Shown: positions 34,358 through 42,269 of the stretch, one piece after another
Layout: each line of letters opens with the position of its first letter
Position numbering within the stretch: position 1 is the stretch's first letter
From: VXPQ01 sp965117025
Lineage (GTDB): Bacteria > Bacteroidota > Rhodothermia > Rhodothermales > VXPQ01
Length of the DNA: 64,000 bases
Reading direction: 5' to 3'
NCBI GenBank assembly: GCA_965117025.1
Contig: OZ220746.1
Location: forward strand, 1,240,001 to 1,304,000
Program-made: the position numbers and the translations under genes
Notes under the pieces: generated by a model
What the model saw: the letters and a program-made list of their open reading frames with translations, nothing else
Databases searched by the model: none
What the model was told of the DNA's origin: nothing

Positions 34358-34969
34358 TCATGCCAGCCGGAACGAACGGCGATGATGCGGGGTCGGGCCG
34401 TGCCGGGCAAGCGCTGCATAGTGCTGCTTTGTAGGATACCCTGCATTCGTCTTCCATGCATAGGCAGGATAGTCATTATGCAACCTGTGCATCAGGCGAT
34501 CACGCTCCACCTTGGCAATGACGGAGGCCGCCGCAATCGCACGGCACCGGCGGTCGCCCTGTACGATCGTTTCGAAGGACTGCTTTGCATCGGGAAAACA
34601 CCGGTTTCCGTCGATCAGCAGATAGTCCGGACCGGGAACAAGGTTCGAGACCGCACGCCGCATAGCCTCCATAGCCGCCCACAGGATATTCAAACGGTCG
34701 ATTTCCCGGGGCGAACACAGGCCGACGCCGATGCCTGACGCACTTGCCCGGATAGATCCGGCCAGCTTTTCACGCATGGTGCGCGAGAGAAGTTTGCTGT
34801 CTGTCAGGTCCGGAAGATGTGTGTCGGGAGCAAGAATTACGGCAGCAGCAACGACCGGACCCGCCAGACACCCTCGTCCTGCTTCATCTACGCCGGCAAT
34901 GCGTTCGTAGCCTTGTTGCCGGAGGGTGCACTCGAAGCGATGCGAAGGGAGCCTGGGCTGCGCAGTCAT
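34358..34969 (-). CDS. rnhB: Ribonuclease HII
   Basis: A 203-residue cytoplasmic nuclease removing RNA, including single ribonucleotides, from RNA-DNA duplexes. The catalytic site is visible as GVDEAGRGCLAGPVVAAAVIL (in part; Asp and Glu of DEAGRG, about 24-29), DSKLLS (about 57), the third Asp in DYLLIDGN (about 115) and the fourth in RDRLMHRL with AASVIAKVERD. It overlaps nothing and lies 24 bases after the MurF-like ligase in the direction of transcription, so it is probably co-transcribed with it. Confidence 0.95.
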   Translation of the reverse strand: MTAQPRLPSHRFECTLRQQGYERIAGVDEAGRGCLAGPVVAAAVILAPDTHLPDLTDSKLLSRTMREKLAGSIRASASGIGVGLCSPREIDRLNILWAAMEAMRRAVSNLVPGPDYLLIDGNRCFPDAKQSFETIVQGDRRCRAIAAASVIAKVERDRLMHRLHNDYPAYAWKTNAGYPTKQHYAALARHGPTPHHRRSFRLA

Positions 34970-34993
34970 AGGATCCTATAGCAATACCGGCGG

Positions 34994-36616
34994 CTATTCG
35001 TCGTACTGATCCGGCAGGTCGTTCTCGTAGAGCACGACATCTCCTTCGCGGAGGAACGATGCGAGAAAGATCTGTGCGTCCCGCAAGGCATCGAAGACGT
35101 GCAGATTTTCTGCCGGGAAATTTTTGGCCCGGAGTCCCTCCCTGATAGAAGCGGTTTGCTTGCGGCCCACGAGCAGCGCAAGGTCCGCATGGTCGGCGAT
35201 ATGTTCGCCCAGCAAGCGGTTTTCTTCGTGCTGCCGCTCGCCGAGTTCAATCATGCCGGGCGTCACGATGATGCGACGCCCCGAGCGGAAGGTTCCGAGT
35301 ATCTCCACGGCGTTCCGCGCGCCGACCGGATTGGCGTTGAAGGCGTCGTCGATGATGGTCACCGGACCTTCCCGGCGCAACTGGAGCCGGTGCGGAACAG
35401 GTTCGATTTGCTCCACGGCGTGCGTCATCTGGCGCAAGCGCAACCCCATCTCGCATCCGACCGCCAGCGCAAGGAGAATGTTGGTTACGTTGTGCGCTCC
35501 GAGAAGCCGGGTCCGGAAACGCTGCTCCGTTCCGTTCCTGTCACGCACAAGAAAGGATGTTCCGCGATGGTCGTACCGGATATCGAAGGCCGCAAGGTCG
35601 GCGTCCGGGCGGCCCTGCGCGGAAATGCGCCATATCCGGCCGCGGGCCTGCTCCGCCATCGCCACTACCCGGTCGTCGTCCATGTTAAGAACCGCCACGC
35701 CCCCCGCATCCATGTTGGCGACCATGCGCCCTTTCTCGTCCGCAATACGGTCGATGGTTCCCATGCTTTCCAGATGCGCAACCCCGATCGACGTCACTAC
35801 GCCGATATGGGGCCGGACCAGGCCACACAGTTCGTCCATATCGCCGGGATACCGGATACCCATTTCAAGTACGAGAACCTGGTGCTCCGCCCGCAGCATG
35901 TTATTGACAACGAGGCAGAGACCCATGGGCGTGTTGTAGGAACCGGGAGTGATCAGGGTCTGGTAACGCAGTCCAAGAATGTTTCCGATGATGGTCTTGG
36001 TGCTCGTTTTCCCGTAGGACCCGGTAACGGCAATGATCTTCAGGTCGGATCGCCGGCTGAGCCGGCGGCGGGCCTGCCGCTTGAAACCCTCCCGGACACG
36101 ACGTTCCACAGGATGCATCAGGGCAGCGGCGGCCAGGACCCAGACAGGCGCCAGGAAATCCGCCAGAAACAAGCCCCCCAGATACCAGAACAGGTCGGCG
36201 AGATCGCCCCGGAGCCAGATGTACAATCCCCCTGCAATGGGAAGGATCGCCAGCAAGGCAGCAGTCCCCAGCAGCCGTTGCATCCGGCTGGTGTACTTCA
36301 GAGGTTTTTTCTCGCGGTCGCTCCGGTAGCGGCGCGAGGAGGCGAAGGTAACGGCCCAAAGAGGCAACGCCACAGCGGCGACAGGAAAGGGAGCAAGAAA
36401 AGCGGCGGCGATGGCAACGAGGACCAACTCTGCAAGCGCAAGCTTGTGTGAGAAACGAACTACGAGCGTACGAAAACGATGGGCAACCCAGGCCCGGAAT
36501 TCGCCGGACTTGTAGCCGTGCAACTGGAAAACATGCAGAAAATAGCGCAGCCGCCGCGCCGCGCGCCACCCCGCAAACAGGGTCGTGACAACAGCAAGAA
36601 ACGGGATGATGAACAT
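34994..36616 (-). CDS. Membrane-anchored Mur ligase (MurF-like)
   Basis: About 540 residues from the ATG at 36614-36616. The N-terminal ~180 residues hold about four hydrophobic segments (about 1-14, 62-88, 118-135, 140-168) separated by very basic loops, in place of the UDP-MurNAc-tripeptide domain of ordinary MurF. From about 192 the Mur ATPase domain follows: VTGSYGKTSTKTIIGNIL (Walker A), EMGIRYPGDMDELC, NMDDDRVVA and LLGAHNVTNILLA. The C-terminal ligase domain has IIDDAFNANPVGARNAVE and VTPGMIELGERQHEEN, both MurF-type. MurF adds D-Ala-D-Ala to the UDP-MurNAc peptide; the substrate here is inferred. It precedes rnhB. Confidence 0.85.
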   Translation of the reverse strand: MFIIPFLAVVTTLFAGWRAARRLRYFLHVFQLHGYKSGEFRAWVAHRFRTLVVRFSHKLALAELVLVAIAAAFLAPFPVAAVALPLWAVTFASSRRYRSDREKKPLKYTSRMQRLLGTAALLAILPIAGGLYIWLRGDLADLFWYLGGLFLADFLAPVWVLAAAALMHPVERRVREGFKRQARRRLSRRSDLKIIAVTGSYGKTSTKTIIGNILGLRYQTLITPGSYNTPMGLCLVVNNMLRAEHQVLVLEMGIRYPGDMDELCGLVRPHIGVVTSIGVAHLESMGTIDRIADEKGRMVANMDAGGVAVLNMDDDRVVAMAEQARGRIWRISAQGRPDADLAAFDIRYDHRGTSFLVRDRNGTEQRFRTRLLGAHNVTNILLALAVGCEMGLRLRQMTHAVEQIEPVPHRLQLRREGPVTIIDDAFNANPVGARNAVEILGTFRSGRRIIVTPGMIELGERQHEENRLLGEHIADHADLALLVGRKQTASIREGLRAKNFPAENLHVFDALRDAQIFLASFLREGDVVLYENDLPDQYDE

Positions 36617-36705
36617 GGAGGGAACCCGGTGCGGCGTCAAGTGTTTTGCAGCAAGCCGGTTTTCGGCAGGCTGCCTGTAAACGAGTTGTTTCTCGGCAGG
36701 CTGTG

Positions 36706-37575
36706 TTAAGCAGGCTTTTGCAGAAAGTGCCGGGTTGCGGCAAGGAACGTGGCGAAGTCGTCCATGTAACCATAGTGTCCCGCATTTTCGAGGACTACAA
36801 GGCCCGCATCGGGGATGGCGTCTACAAGATATTCCATCTGCCGTTGCGATATAGCCGTATCCCGATCGCCTCGAAAAAGTAGTACAGGGACCTCGATTGC
36901 CTGTACATGCTCATCGAGATGACAGGTCACCATGCGAACAAAGACGTTGCGCATGACGCCTTCGAGGGCACGGTAATCCGGCGACCCAAGCGCACGCCAT
37001 GCGAGCGAATGCCTTAGCCAGTCGAGCGCGTAGGCGCGAAGCGGCTCGGGCGCAAGTCGGAAGGGGGCCTTGAGCAGATTAGCGATGGTTCGCCGGGCAT
37101 AGTACCCAATGGACCGCTCTGGCGTGACACCCGAGGGGCTGACAAGCACCAGATGACGGATGAGTGGTTTGTAGACCTGATGCGAAGCCATGTAGAGTGC
37201 AATCCGACCTCCGTTGGAGTGCCCCACAATCGTAACCGGTTCCCCGATGTGCGTATCAATGATTTCCTTGATAAGTGCAGCATGCTCCGGTATCCCTATC
37301 ACCTTGATGGGTGTTGGCGAATGACCATGCCCGGGAAGATCGATATTCATTACCCGGTAATCCGAGGAAAGCGCCTGGGCTATCGGGGCCATATGGGCGG
37401 CACTGCTTCCCCACCCGTGGAGAAGGAGAACGGGAGAACCCGATGCGTTGCCGGTCATCGTACGGCTCAGCATTTCCGCTCCGTACGACCCGGGGGCCGC
37501 GGCGCCTTTTTGTGCTTGTGATGACGATTCGGAACTCATTGCCATGCTATGATGTTGGACTTCTGTACATCCCAT
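36706..37575 (-). CDS. Alpha/beta hydrolase
   Basis: About 289 residues from ATG 37573-37575, chosen because GGAG lies four bases upstream; a GTG at 37608 and an ATG at 37545 are alternatives. The fold is clear: oxyanion region LLLHGWGSSAAHM, the nucleophile elbow GHSNGGRIALYMA (Ser near residue 114), the acid in LLFRGDRDTAI and the catalytic His in VLENAGHYGYMDDFATF. The first ~45 residues are Ser/Ala-rich and poorly conserved. The substrate cannot be told. It is divergent from rho. Confidence 0.85.
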   Translation of the reverse strand: MGCTEVQHHSMAMSSESSSQAQKGAAAPGSYGAEMLSRTMTGNASGSPVLLLHGWGSSAAHMAPIAQALSSDYRVMNIDLPGHGHSPTPIKVIGIPEHAALIKEIIDTHIGEPVTIVGHSNGGRIALYMASHQVYKPLIRHLVLVSPSGVTPERSIGYYARRTIANLLKAPFRLAPEPLRAYALDWLRHSLAWRALGSPDYRALEGVMRNVFVRMVTCHLDEHVQAIEVPVLLFRGDRDTAISQRQMEYLVDAIPDAGLVVLENAGHYGYMDDFATFLAATRHFLQKPA

Positions 37576-37810
37576 CTTGCTCCGGGTTTTCCGTTTTTCG
37601 GGCCGCACGCCCTGGAAACCGGGTTGCGATCGTTCGTCGAATCATTCGCCGAGATTTTCATCTATCGGTTTCCCGCCGCATGGCGTATGCGGTCTTAAAT
37701 GTACGAAGCGCGTCGCGCGCGTTCCCTCCCTGCATCGAATTATTATTGCCGGACAGGGTGGTTGCATGCAATGCGTTGGGTATACTTATCTCGCTAACTG
37801 ACTGAATTTC

Positions 37811-38932
37811 ATGTCGGAAAAAAGCTTTGAAGGTCTCCTCGAAATGATCGGGGACAAAAAATTCGGTTTCATCCGGACCTTTCACCCGGATTTGCCGAAA
37901 GGAAAAAGTGACCCCTTTACATCGCCGCCGCTGGTGCGAAAATTTCACCTTCGGGACGGGTGCCTCATGACAGGTACCCTGCGGCCAGGGCGCAAGGGCG
38001 CTTTGCAGGTAGCCCGAATCGACAGCGTGATGGGCATGCCGCCCGAAGTCTGGGCCGAGGTACCCGATTTCGACGCCGGGCAAACCATCTACCCCGATGA
38101 GAAACTGGAACTGGTTACCGCCCCTGGGGACATTTCCATGCGCGTCGTGGATCTCGTGTCCCCCATTGGAAAGGGACAACGCGCCTTGATCGTGGCGCCG
38201 CCCCGAACGGGCAAGACGATCCTGCTGAAGAAAATGGCCGCCGCTATTACGCAGAATCACCCGGATGTAGCGTTGGTGGCGCTGCTGGTCGATGAGCGCC
38301 CCGAAGAAGTAACCGACTTCAAGCGGGCCACGGCAGCGCAAGTGTTCGCCTCCTCGAATGACAGGGAAGAAGACAATCATGTGCGTGTTTCCACCCTGGC
38401 GCTCGAATATGCCCGGCGCCTCGTGGAAATGGGAAAGGATGTGGTGCTCCTGCTTGATTCATTGACGAGATTGGGCCGAACATTCAACTTGTACCTGTCC
38501 GGAAGCGGACGCACGCTTTCCGGCGGCCTGGACGCGAAGGCATTGCAGATTCCCCGGCGAATATTCGGCTCTGCGCGCAACATCGAGGATGGAGGATCAC
38601 TCACCATTGTGGCTACGGCGCTAATCGAAACGGGAAGCCGGATGGATGACGTCATTTTCGAAGAATTCAAGGGCACGGGCAATTCGGAGATCGTCCTGGA
38701 CCGGGAAATGGCCGACAAACGTATTTTTCCGGCCATCAACCTGCGTAAAAGCGGTACACGCAACGAAGAACGACTCATTGGAGATGCAATAGATCAGCAT
38801 CACAGGCTGTTCCGGGCGCTCAACTCGCGGCCTCCTATCGAAGCCATGCAAGCACTGATTCGCCATCTCCAGCAATCCCCTACCAACGCGCACCTGCTCA
38901 ACGAACTGGTTCCGAGCGAAGGTTACGGATAA
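37811..38932 (+). CDS. rho: Transcription termination factor Rho, short form
   Basis: A 373-residue RNA-dependent ATPase that ends transcription. The RNA-binding cold-shock-like fold is at about 8-80 (GDKKFGFIRTF; LVRKFHLRDGCLMTG), and the motor domain has Walker A APPRTGKT (about 129), DERPEEVTD, Walker B VVLLLDSLTR (about 213), the Q-loop LSGGLDAKALQIPRR and the R-loop IETGSRMDD. Compared with E. coli Rho (419 residues) it lacks the N-terminal helical bundle, and the C-terminus is slightly divergent. TATACT at 37781-37786 could be a -10 box. A second, full-length rho may exist elsewhere in the genome. Confidence 0.9.
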   Translation: MSEKSFEGLLEMIGDKKFGFIRTFHPDLPKGKSDPFTSPPLVRKFHLRDGCLMTGTLRPGRKGALQVARIDSVMGMPPEVWAEVPDFDAGQTIYPDEKLELVTAPGDISMRVVDLVSPIGKGQRALIVAPPRTGKTILLKKMAAAITQNHPDVALVALLVDERPEEVTDFKRATAAQVFASSNDREEDNHVRVSTLALEYARRLVEMGKDVVLLLDSLTRLGRTFNLYLSGSGRTLSGGLDAKALQIPRRIFGSARNIEDGGSLTIVATALIETGSRMDDVIFEEFKGTGNSEIVLDREMADKRIFPAINLRKSGTRNEERLIGDAIDQHHRLFRALNSRPPIEAMQALIRHLQQSPTNAHLLNELVPSEGYG

Positions 38933-39021
38933 GCCAGCGTACGGGAGGGACAGGAGAGGTTATATTTTCCGGCTTGCGGGGTCTATAGGATCTCTTTGCC
39001 CCACTCCGATTGGCCTCTCGT

Positions 39022-39771
39022 ATGGCGCTGAATCCTCTTGCACGGATCGATCCGGTTTCGGATCCGGAAATTCAATATCAGGTCCCTATTCGCGACTGGG
39101 CGGAAGAAGAACGTCCGACGGAACGCGTTCTGAGCGGGCGTACCGATGCATTGTCGGATGCCGAATTGATCGGGGTGGTATTTCGATCGGGTACGCATAC
39201 CCGTTCCGGTTCGGTGTCGGCTATTCAGCTTGGGCGTACGCTGCTGCATACGTTCGGCACCCTGCGTGACCTTTCCCGCCGCGATGTACGGGAAATGATG
39301 CGCGTGGCGGGCATCGGTCCGGCCAAGGCAGCCCAACTCGCAGCCGCATTCGAGATTGGCCGGCGCGTCGAAGCGCAGCAAACCAACCGAAAGGAAATAC
39401 AGGTATGTTCACCCGATGATGTGGCGGCCGTCTACGTGCCGAAATTACGCGATATGCGTACGGAAGTATTCGAGCTCGTTTTGCTCAACACAGCGAACAT
39501 CATTATAGGAGACGTTCGGGTGAGCGAGGGTGGACTTGCGGCCAGCATTGTCGAACCGAGAGCCGTTTTCCAGCAAGCTGTCCTTGAAAATGCCGCTTCG
39601 GTGATCTGCGTACACAACCATCCGTCAGGTAACCCGGAACCCAGTCAGGAAGATATCAGGATCACCCGGCAACTGGTGGCCGCCGGCAAAATGATGGGCA
39701 TTCCCATTCACGATCACCTCATTGTCGCTGGAAACGGATACACTTCCATGGCGGAACGTCAATTGTTGTAG
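39022..39771 (+). CDS. radC: RadC-family JAB-domain protein
   Basis: About 249 residues from ATG 39022; a TTG at 39010 is an alternative. It has an N-terminal helix-hairpin-helix-like region (LSDAELIGVVFRSGT; MRVAGIGPAKAAQLAAAFEIG) and a C-terminal JAB1/MPN-type metalloprotein domain with the metal motif VHNHPSGNPEPSQED (about 196-210) followed by HDHLIVAG. RadC proteins were once assigned to recombination repair, but their activity is unsettled. It sits between rho and glyS, 90 bases after rho. Confidence 0.9.
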   Translation: MALNPLARIDPVSDPEIQYQVPIRDWAEEERPTERVLSGRTDALSDAELIGVVFRSGTHTRSGSVSAIQLGRTLLHTFGTLRDLSRRDVREMMRVAGIGPAKAAQLAAAFEIGRRVEAQQTNRKEIQVCSPDDVAAVYVPKLRDMRTEVFELVLLNTANIIIGDVRVSEGGLAASIVEPRAVFQQAVLENAASVICVHNHPSGNPEPSQEDIRITRQLVAAGKMMGIPIHDHLIVAGNGYTSMAERQLL

Positions 39772-39820
39772 ACGCTTCCGTCAAACAAACCCGCATACGG
39801 TTTTCGGCTGCTTACGGAAT

Positions 39821-39844
39821 CATACCGGCGTCTTCCCCGGTATG
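39821..39844. promoter_or_regulatory. Hairpin in the radC-glyS gap
   Basis: CATACCGG (39821-39828) and CCGGTATG (39837-39844) form a perfect 8-bp stem with an 8-base loop, 50 bases after radC and 55 before glyS. No T-run follows. It may be a radC terminator or part of the glyS leader. Confidence 0.35.
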
Positions 39845-39899
39845 AGGCCCCGCATTCCGGTATCACCCGGACGTTTTTCCCGTATTCGTTTATTCCCTT

Positions 39900-41336
39900 A
39901 TGGACCTTCTGGAAAAAATCGTTTCCCTTTCCAAGCGCCGCGGATTCATCTTTCCGTCTTCGGATATCTACGGCGGCCTCGGCGCTACATACGATTATGG
40001 TCCACTGGGCGTCGAGTTGAAACGCAACGTAAAGGAGCGGTGGTGGCGGGAGATGGTGTACCGGCACGACAATATCGAAGGGCTCGACGCGGCTATTCTC
40101 ATGCATCCGACCGTCTGGAAAGCGTCCGGGCATGTGGACGCCTTCCATGATCCCATGATCGACGACAAGGCATCGAAGCGGCGGTACCGGGCCGATGACC
40201 TGATCGAGCGGCACATCGAGAAACTGGAGGCTTCCGGGAAGAAGGAACAGGCGCAAGAATTAAGAACCCGCTTTGTCGCGGCACTGCATAGCGACGACAT
40301 GCCCAAGGAACTCCATCGGATCATTCTCGACGAAGAGATTCGGGGGCCTGACTCCGGCGCCTTCGACTGGACCGAGGTACGGCAATTCAACCTGATGTTC
40401 GAAACACATGCCGGCGCGGTCGTCGATGACGAGACCAAAATCTACCTTCGTCCTGAAACGGCCCAGGGGATCTTCGTGAATTTTCGTCTGGCGCAAGAAA
40501 CGGCCCGGCAGCAGGTCCCGTTCGGCATTGCGCAAATCGGAAAGGCTTTTCGCAACGAGATCGTCGCCCGCCGGTTCATTTTCCGGATGCGCGAATTCGA
40601 ACAGATGGAAATGCAGTATTTCGTCTGTCCCGGCACACAAATGGAGCATTTCGAGGCGTGGCGGGCCAAACGAATGCAGTGGCACATAGACAACGGTATC
40701 CGCCCGGAGCATTTGCGCTGGCATGAACACGAAAAGTTGGCGCACTATGCCGATGCAGCCTTCGATGTGCAGTACGCCTTCCCCATGGGATGGCAGGAAA
40801 TCGAAGGTATTCACTCGCGTACCGACTTCGACCTGAAACGCCACCAGGAATTCTCCGGTAAGAAGATGGAGTATTTCGATCCGCATCGGAAGGAGAAATA
40901 CATCCCGTATGTCGTCGAGACCTCGGCCGGACTGGACCGCACCATTCTGATGTTGTTGTGCGAGGCATACGAAGAGGAACGTATCGAAGACGAAGAACGC
41001 ATCGTCATGAAGTTTCACCCCGAAGTGGCTCCTGTAAAGGCCGCTGTTTTCCCGCTGGTCAAACGGGACGGAATGCCGGAAACAGCCCAGGCTCTCGCCG
41101 CCGATCTGCGCGGGCATTTCAATGCATTCTATGACGATAGCGGATCCATCGGGAAACGGTACCGGCGGATGGATGAAGCGGGCACGCCATTCTGCATCAC
41201 GGTCGATGGCGAAACCATGGAAACGGGCGCCGTTACCATCCGGGATCGGGATTCCATGATCCAGGAGCGCATCCCGAAAAACAATGCGGCGGACTATCTG
41301 AAGGACCGGATGCGGAATTGGTCACGATCTACGTAA
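39900..41336 (+). CDS. glyS: Glycyl-tRNA synthetase, alpha2 type
   Basis: A 478-residue class II synthetase of the homodimeric type, not the bacterial alpha2beta2 form. Motifs: KRRGFIFPSSDIYGG (about 13-27), DYGPLGVELKRNVKERWW (about 35-52), the insertion-type zinc-less region about 80-150, motif 2 IGKAFRNEIVARRFIFRMREFEQME (split; about 212-236), motif 3 ETSAGLDRTILMLL (about 340) and the C-terminal anticodon-binding domain with ITVDGETMETGAVTIRDRDS (in part). It charges tRNA-Gly. The next gene is 217 bases away, across a structured repeat. Confidence 0.95.
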   Translation: MDLLEKIVSLSKRRGFIFPSSDIYGGLGATYDYGPLGVELKRNVKERWWREMVYRHDNIEGLDAAILMHPTVWKASGHVDAFHDPMIDDKASKRRYRADDLIERHIEKLEASGKKEQAQELRTRFVAALHSDDMPKELHRIILDEEIRGPDSGAFDWTEVRQFNLMFETHAGAVVDDETKIYLRPETAQGIFVNFRLAQETARQQVPFGIAQIGKAFRNEIVARRFIFRMREFEQMEMQYFVCPGTQMEHFEAWRAKRMQWHIDNGIRPEHLRWHEHEKLAHYADAAFDVQYAFPMGWQEIEGIHSRTDFDLKRHQEFSGKKMEYFDPHRKEKYIPYVVETSAGLDRTILMLLCEAYEEERIEDEERIVMKFHPEVAPVKAAVFPLVKRDGMPETAQALAADLRGHFNAFYDDSGSIGKRYRRMDEAGTPFCITVDGETMETGAVTIRDRDSMIQERIPKNNAADYLKDRMRNWSRST

Positions 41337-41338
41337 CG

Positions 41339-41363
41339 CTAAGGATACTCCGATTAAATCCGC
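41339..41363 (+). repeat. Dispersed intergenic repeat copy after glyS
   Basis: The 25 bases starting CTAAGGATACTCCGATTAAA continue TCCGC. The element shares the AAGGATACTC-GA core with 21806 and 60826 and the ATTAA continuation with the copy at 1181 (minus strand). It begins two bases after the glyS stop and ends nine bases before the nested inverted repeat at 41372. Confidence 0.6.
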
Positions 41364-41371
41364 ATGGGCGA

Positions 41372-41476
41372 GGACCTTGGGACGCGCATTCGAACAAAAC
41401 ATCGGGCCCGGGATATCCTGCAAACTCGCGACCAACCGCACGCTTATGTTTTGAGAGAAGGCGCGTCCCAAGGTCC
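41372..41476. repeat. Nested inverted-repeat element (16-bp and 8-bp stems)
   Basis: The outer arms GGACCTTGGGACGCGC (41372-41387) and its exact reverse complement (41461-41476) enclose a 7-by-7-base internal loop and a second exact pair, CAAAACAT (41395-41402) with ATGTTTTG (41446-41453). The 43-base centre starts with the palindrome CGGGCCCG. There is no coding frame in it. It could be a structured RNA, a strong bidirectional terminator or a MITE-like element. Confidence 0.7.
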
Positions 41477-41553
41477 CTGTTCTCGGTTGCGAAACGCGAG
41501 CAAACCGCCTGACCGATGTAATAACCTTGTCACCGCCTTATATTACGGACGAT

Positions 41554-41739
41554 ATGGACATCCAGAAACTGTTAAGGTGGATTGCGGTCGTCATCGTACT
41601 GATCGTGGCAGGGGGCGTGCTCAGCGTCATTCTCAAGGTAGGCGCGGCCATTGGCCGGGTGGTGCTGCCGGTGTTGCTTGTCCTTCTCGTCATCGCCATC
41701 ATTCTCCGGTTCATCGACGCCCTCCGACGCCGGCGTTGA
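41554..41739 (+). CDS. Small membrane protein, 61 residues
   Basis: It starts at ATG 41554 (a longer alternative start at 41527 adds nine residues). Two adjacent hydrophobic stretches (about 8-28 and 33-53) are split by a short polar turn (KVGAAIGR), and the C-terminus is RFIDALRRRR, strongly basic, so both ends are probably cytoplasmic. No family is recognised. It lies 28 bases before tadA and may share its transcript. The codon pattern and membrane logic support a real gene, but the small size leaves doubt. Confidence 0.55.
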   Translation: MDIQKLLRWIAVVIVLIVAGGVLSVILKVGAAIGRVVLPVLLVLLVIAIILRFIDALRRRR

Positions 41740-41753
41740 TCCTGCCGGTTCTC

Positions 41754-41781
41754 ATGAGCCTGTCCGTATGAGCCTGTCCGA
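41754..41781 (+). repeat. 14-bp tandem duplication of the tadA start
   Basis: ATGAGCCTGTCCGT (41754-41767) is followed at once by ATGAGCCTGTCCGA (41768-41781), 13 of 14 bases identical. The second copy is the tadA start. The first ATG opens a five-codon frame ending in TGA that overlaps the real ATG (gtATGA). Confidence 0.8.
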
Positions 41782-42244
41782 CTTCCTGGAACCGGATAAA
41801 AAATGGATGCAACTCGCCCTCAGGGAAGCGGAAGCGGCCTGGGACGAGGATGAGGTGCCTGTCGGCGCCGTCGTAGTGCATGCCGGTGAGATTGTCGGGC
41901 GAGGCCGCAACATGGTCGAGCGTCTGCAGGATCCAACCGCCCACGCGGAAATGATCGCCCTTACGGCAGCATGCGAAACCCTCGGGGCGAAAAGCCTTCG
42001 CGGATGCACGCTCTACGTTACGCTTGAACCCTGCCCCATGTGCGCCGGAGCCCTTGTATGGGCACGCATCGATCGGCTCGTGTTTGGAGCATTCGATGAA
42101 AAAGCCGGCAGCGCTTCGACCCTGTACGATATCCCAAGAGACAAGCGGCTCAATCACCAGATGGAGGTCGTATCAGGCGTCGAAGGAGAACGCGCCGCAG
42201 AACTCATGCAGGCTTTCTTTCGGAAGCGCCGTATCGCCCTGTAA
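41768..42244 (+). CDS. tadA: tRNA-specific adenosine deaminase
   Basis: A 158-residue zinc deaminase that converts adenosine-34 of tRNA-Arg(ACG) to inosine. Zinc-site motifs are HAEMIAL (about 58, with the proton-shuttling Glu) and TLEPCPMCAGAL (about 88), then FGAFDEKAGSASTLYDI with the tRNA-contacting region. The frame is open upstream to 41651, overlapping the small membrane gene, but homology starts at SDFLEPDKKWMQLALREA. The start codon region is tandemly duplicated. Confidence 0.93.
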   Translation: MSLSDFLEPDKKWMQLALREAEAAWDEDEVPVGAVVVHAGEIVGRGRNMVERLQDPTAHAEMIALTAACETLGAKSLRGCTLYVTLEPCPMCAGALVWARIDRLVFGAFDEKAGSASTLYDIPRDKRLNHQMEVVSGVEGERAAELMQAFFRKRRIAL

Positions 42245-42269
42245 CTCCTGAACCGCCTGTGTACGCCCC

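Noticed and set aside
36664..36703. CGGCAGGCTG twice near the end of the alpha/beta hydrolase gene
   Set aside because: Two ten-base copies 30 bases apart without other structure; too short to interpret.
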